From a virus: 30,135 nucleotides of DNA. Under the pieces are notes generated by a model, which ran no database searches, had not been told where the DNA came from, and saw only the letters and a program-made list of their open reading frames with translations. The stretch covers positions 1 to 30,135 of IMG/VR virus record IMGVR_UViG_3300024520_000354. The stretch is one strand, 5' to 3'. Below are positions 28,976 to 30,135 of this stretch, piece after piece (within the stretch, counting starts at the first letter, position 1; every line of letters begins with the position of its first letter). Made by a program: the position numbers and the translations under genes.

Positions 28976-29730
28976 TGAACCCCCTACACTGGTCCCAGCT
29001 ATCAAAGTTACGCGAGAGCCCCGCACACTACCGCTACTACCTCGACAACCCGCAGCGCCCCACGACGGCAATGACGTTCTCGACGCTGGTACACGCGGCG
29101 CTGTTCGGACCGGGGCCGTACGGGCTGCCGGTCGTCTTTGACGGGTCGCGGCGTGGCAATGCGTGGAAGGCGTTCAAGGAAGACAACGTCGGCTCTGAGA
29201 TCGTCACCAGCGACGAGGTAGACCGGGCCTCCGACGTAGCCGCAGCGGTGAGCTCCGACCCCGTAGCCGGGCCGCTAGTCGAGAAGGGCGTAGCGGAGCG
29301 GACGATCCAGTGGAAGGTCGGCGATCGGGAGTGCGAGGGTACGCCCGACAACGTGCTAGCCGGCGCGACGATCGACTTGAAAGTCTCGCCCGTGAACAGC
29401 CCGGCACGGTTCCCGGCACACGCGGCGCGGATGGGCTGGCACGGTCAGCAAGCTTGGTACGCGAACGGGTTGAAGGCTAGCGGTTGGGTCGAGGTACCCG
29501 AGTGCAAGATCATCGCCGTTGCGCCTAAGCCCCCGTACTGCCCGGTAGTCTACGACCTGACGCCTGACGATCTCGAGATGGGCGCGAAGCTGTGGCGGTC
29601 GCTGTTCGAGCAGCTGCTCGTGTGCGAGGCGTCGGACGTCTGGCCCGGGTACGTGCAGACCGAGATTCCGTTGAACATCCCGGACGGTGACTTTGAGATC
29701 GTGATGGGCGGCGAAACAATCGAGATGTAA
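28975..29730 (+). CDS. RecE-like PD-(D/E)XK exonuclease
   Basis: A 251-aa protein from ATG 28975, overlapping the previous stop. It shows the RecE/Cas4-like nuclease layout: LRESPAHYRYYLDNP, MTFSTLVHAALFGP (His40), CEGTPDNVLAG (Asp125), IDLKVSP (Asp134, Lys136) and the HGQQAWY motif (Gln158, Tyr162). Such 5'-3' exonucleases resect double-stranded DNA for annealing-based recombination. No RecT/Redbeta/Erf homologue is seen next to it. The nearby conserved protein at 28458, or the pair at 3391-4613, may provide related functions. Confidence 0.75.
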   Translation: MNPLHWSQLSKLRESPAHYRYYLDNPQRPTTAMTFSTLVHAALFGPGPYGLPVVFDGSRRGNAWKAFKEDNVGSEIVTSDEVDRASDVAAAVSSDPVAGPLVEKGVAERTIQWKVGDRECEGTPDNVLAGATIDLKVSPVNSPARFPAHAARMGWHGQQAWYANGLKASGWVEVPECKIIAVAPKPPYCPVVYDLTPDDLEMGAKLWRSLFEQLLVCEASDVWPGYVQTEIPLNIPDGDFEIVMGGETIEM

Positions 29731-29747
29731 CCAAAGGAGTAAGGAGA

Positions 29748-29876
29748 ATGCCAATGTCGGACGAGACGAAACTGATGGACCAGATTGTTGCACGTGCTGA
29801 GAAACTCGGCCCCGATGCGTTGATGTACGTGATCGGCAAGCTGCACAAGATCCGCGACGAGCAGGAAAAGGACTGA
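29748..29876 (+). CDS. Small helical protein
   Basis: A 42-aa protein starting at ATG 29748 with AAGGAG directly upstream; a second in-frame ATG lies at 29754. Its sequence (KLMDQIVARAEKLG, then LMYVIGKLHKIRDEQEKD) is helical and amphipathic, perhaps a coiled coil. It closes the recombination operon. Function unknown. Confidence 0.55.
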   Translation: MPMSDETKLMDQIVARAEKLGPDALMYVIGKLHKIRDEQEKD

Positions 29877-30001
29877 AACATTCGGGCCGTAGCGGTTTAG
29901 CGGGCCGGGCGAGCGGATACTAAACGACTGCAATACCCGTCTGGAATTGCTCAGGAGATTGCGAGTGACGTCTATCGTAACCCATCGTGTGAGAGAAAGA
30001 T
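29877..30001 (+). other. Non-coding or mini-ORF stretch
   Basis: This gap contains no convincing gene. A GTTTAG/CTAAAC inverted repeat lies near 29896-29923. An AGGAG at 29953-29957 precedes GTG 29965, which opens a 21-aa ORF (29965-30030). A second mini-ORF starts at ATG 30000 (16 aa) and ends in an ATGA overlap with the next gene. Neither matches anything recognised. Confidence 0.4.
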
Positions 30002-30028
30002 GCGGGCAGTCTCGCCCCTGCCCGCTTT
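30002..30028 (+). terminator. Terminator-type hairpin
   Basis: GCGGGCAG (30002-30009) pairs perfectly with CTGCCCGC (30018-30025) around an 8-nt loop and is followed by TTT. The short T run makes it a moderate intrinsic terminator. Its loop and 3' arm (30010-30029) are identical to 104-123 near the other window end, where the 5' arm is missing. Confidence 0.55.
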
Positions 30029-30046
30029 GACTAGAAAGGAGAGCAG

Positions 30047-30135
30047 ATGACAGCAAAAGAATTACTAGAACTTGTAGCGTCGCTTGAGGGTTCCGTGACA
30101 ACCACAAACGGCAATCACGGACACTCGTACAAGGT
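30047..30135 (+). CDS. Hypothetical protein, 3' truncated by the window
   Basis: ATG 30047 follows AAAGGAG and opens a frame that runs to the window end (MTAKELLELVASLEGS, then polar residues and Gly-His). It begins in an ATGA overlap with a 16-codon mini-ORF at 30000. Only 29 codons are visible, too few to assign. The initial helix followed by a Thr/Asn/His-rich loop gives no family. Confidence 0.55.
   Translation, partial: MTAKELLELVASLEGSVTTTNGNHGHSYK

Noticed and set aside
29877-30000. Possible tRNA or structured RNA gene
   Set aside because: There is no T-arm GTTCRA motif, no consistent cloverleaf and no 3' CCA-side acceptor pairing; only one 6-bp inverted repeat.
1-30135. CRISPR array or diversity-generating retroelement
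   Set aside because: No regularly spaced direct repeats with unique spacers, no cas genes, no reverse transcriptase and no template/variable repeat pair were seen.
1-30135. Transposon or Mu-type transposase despite Mu-like head genes
   Set aside because: No MuA/MuB-like DDE transposase, insertion sequence ends or integrase are visible; Mu-like head modules are common in non-transposing phages.

Overview
The window is a GC-rich (about 60% by eye) stretch of a tailed double-stranded DNA phage genome, or of a prophage or phage-plasmid. Every credible gene is on the + strand. Genes are tightly packed and many start inside the previous stop codon (ATGA, GTGA or TAATG overlaps). Head genes are of the Mu type: DUF935-type portal, split MuF-like protein, gpI-like protease/scaffold, gpT-like capsid and gpG-like neck protein. 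The tail genes (tube, two chaperone frames, tape measure, tip hub) look siphovirus-like. No sheath gene is seen. A Gram-negative host is inferred from lipobox and Sec signal peptides on phage proteins and from a parS-like palindrome of the form known in Pseudomonas. No integrase, DNA polymerase or recognisable endolysin is present, so the window is probably only part of the genome.

Layout. 1-137: the 3' end of a gene encoding a (Gly-Arg)n tail. 141-3359: a run of small early/accessory genes, including an Ea22-like protein and three consecutive exported proteins (two lipoprotein candidates and one Sec protein). 3391-4613: a pair of phage proteins of unknown function. 4614-5047: a gene-free, purine-rich, repetitive island ending in two hairpins, a candidate replication origin or leader. 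5048-6320: a DnaD/replisome-organiser-like protein followed by tiny coupled zinc-ribbon ORFs. 6431-14567: packaging and head genes. 14569-23409: neck and tail genes. 23419-25377: two secreted or fibre-like proteins. 25415-26203: small membrane proteins, a possible lysis cassette. 26203-26553: a decoration-like beta protein. 26554-26759: a control region with a parS-like site and a promoter/operator. 26760-28402: a ribbon-helix-helix regulator and small genes. 28458-29876: a recombination module with a RecE-like PD-(D/E)XK nuclease. 29877-30046: a non-coding stretch with a terminator hairpin. 30047-end: a truncated gene.

How the parts fit. TerS/TerL and the portal package DNA into a capsid built from the gpT-like subunit on a scaffold that is probably made from an internal start in the protease gene. 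Connector, gpG-like and terminator-like proteins join head to tail. The hub protein merges a lambda gpL-like Cys module with hub, fibronectin and jelly-roll modules for host contact. The most distinctive signals are the parS-like palindrome, about 50 bp upstream of a leaderless ribbon-helix-helix gene whose promoter carries three half-sites at exact 12-bp spacing; the purine-rich island; the Gly-Arg repeat with almost only synonymous variation; and several domain insertions or fusions in virion proteins.
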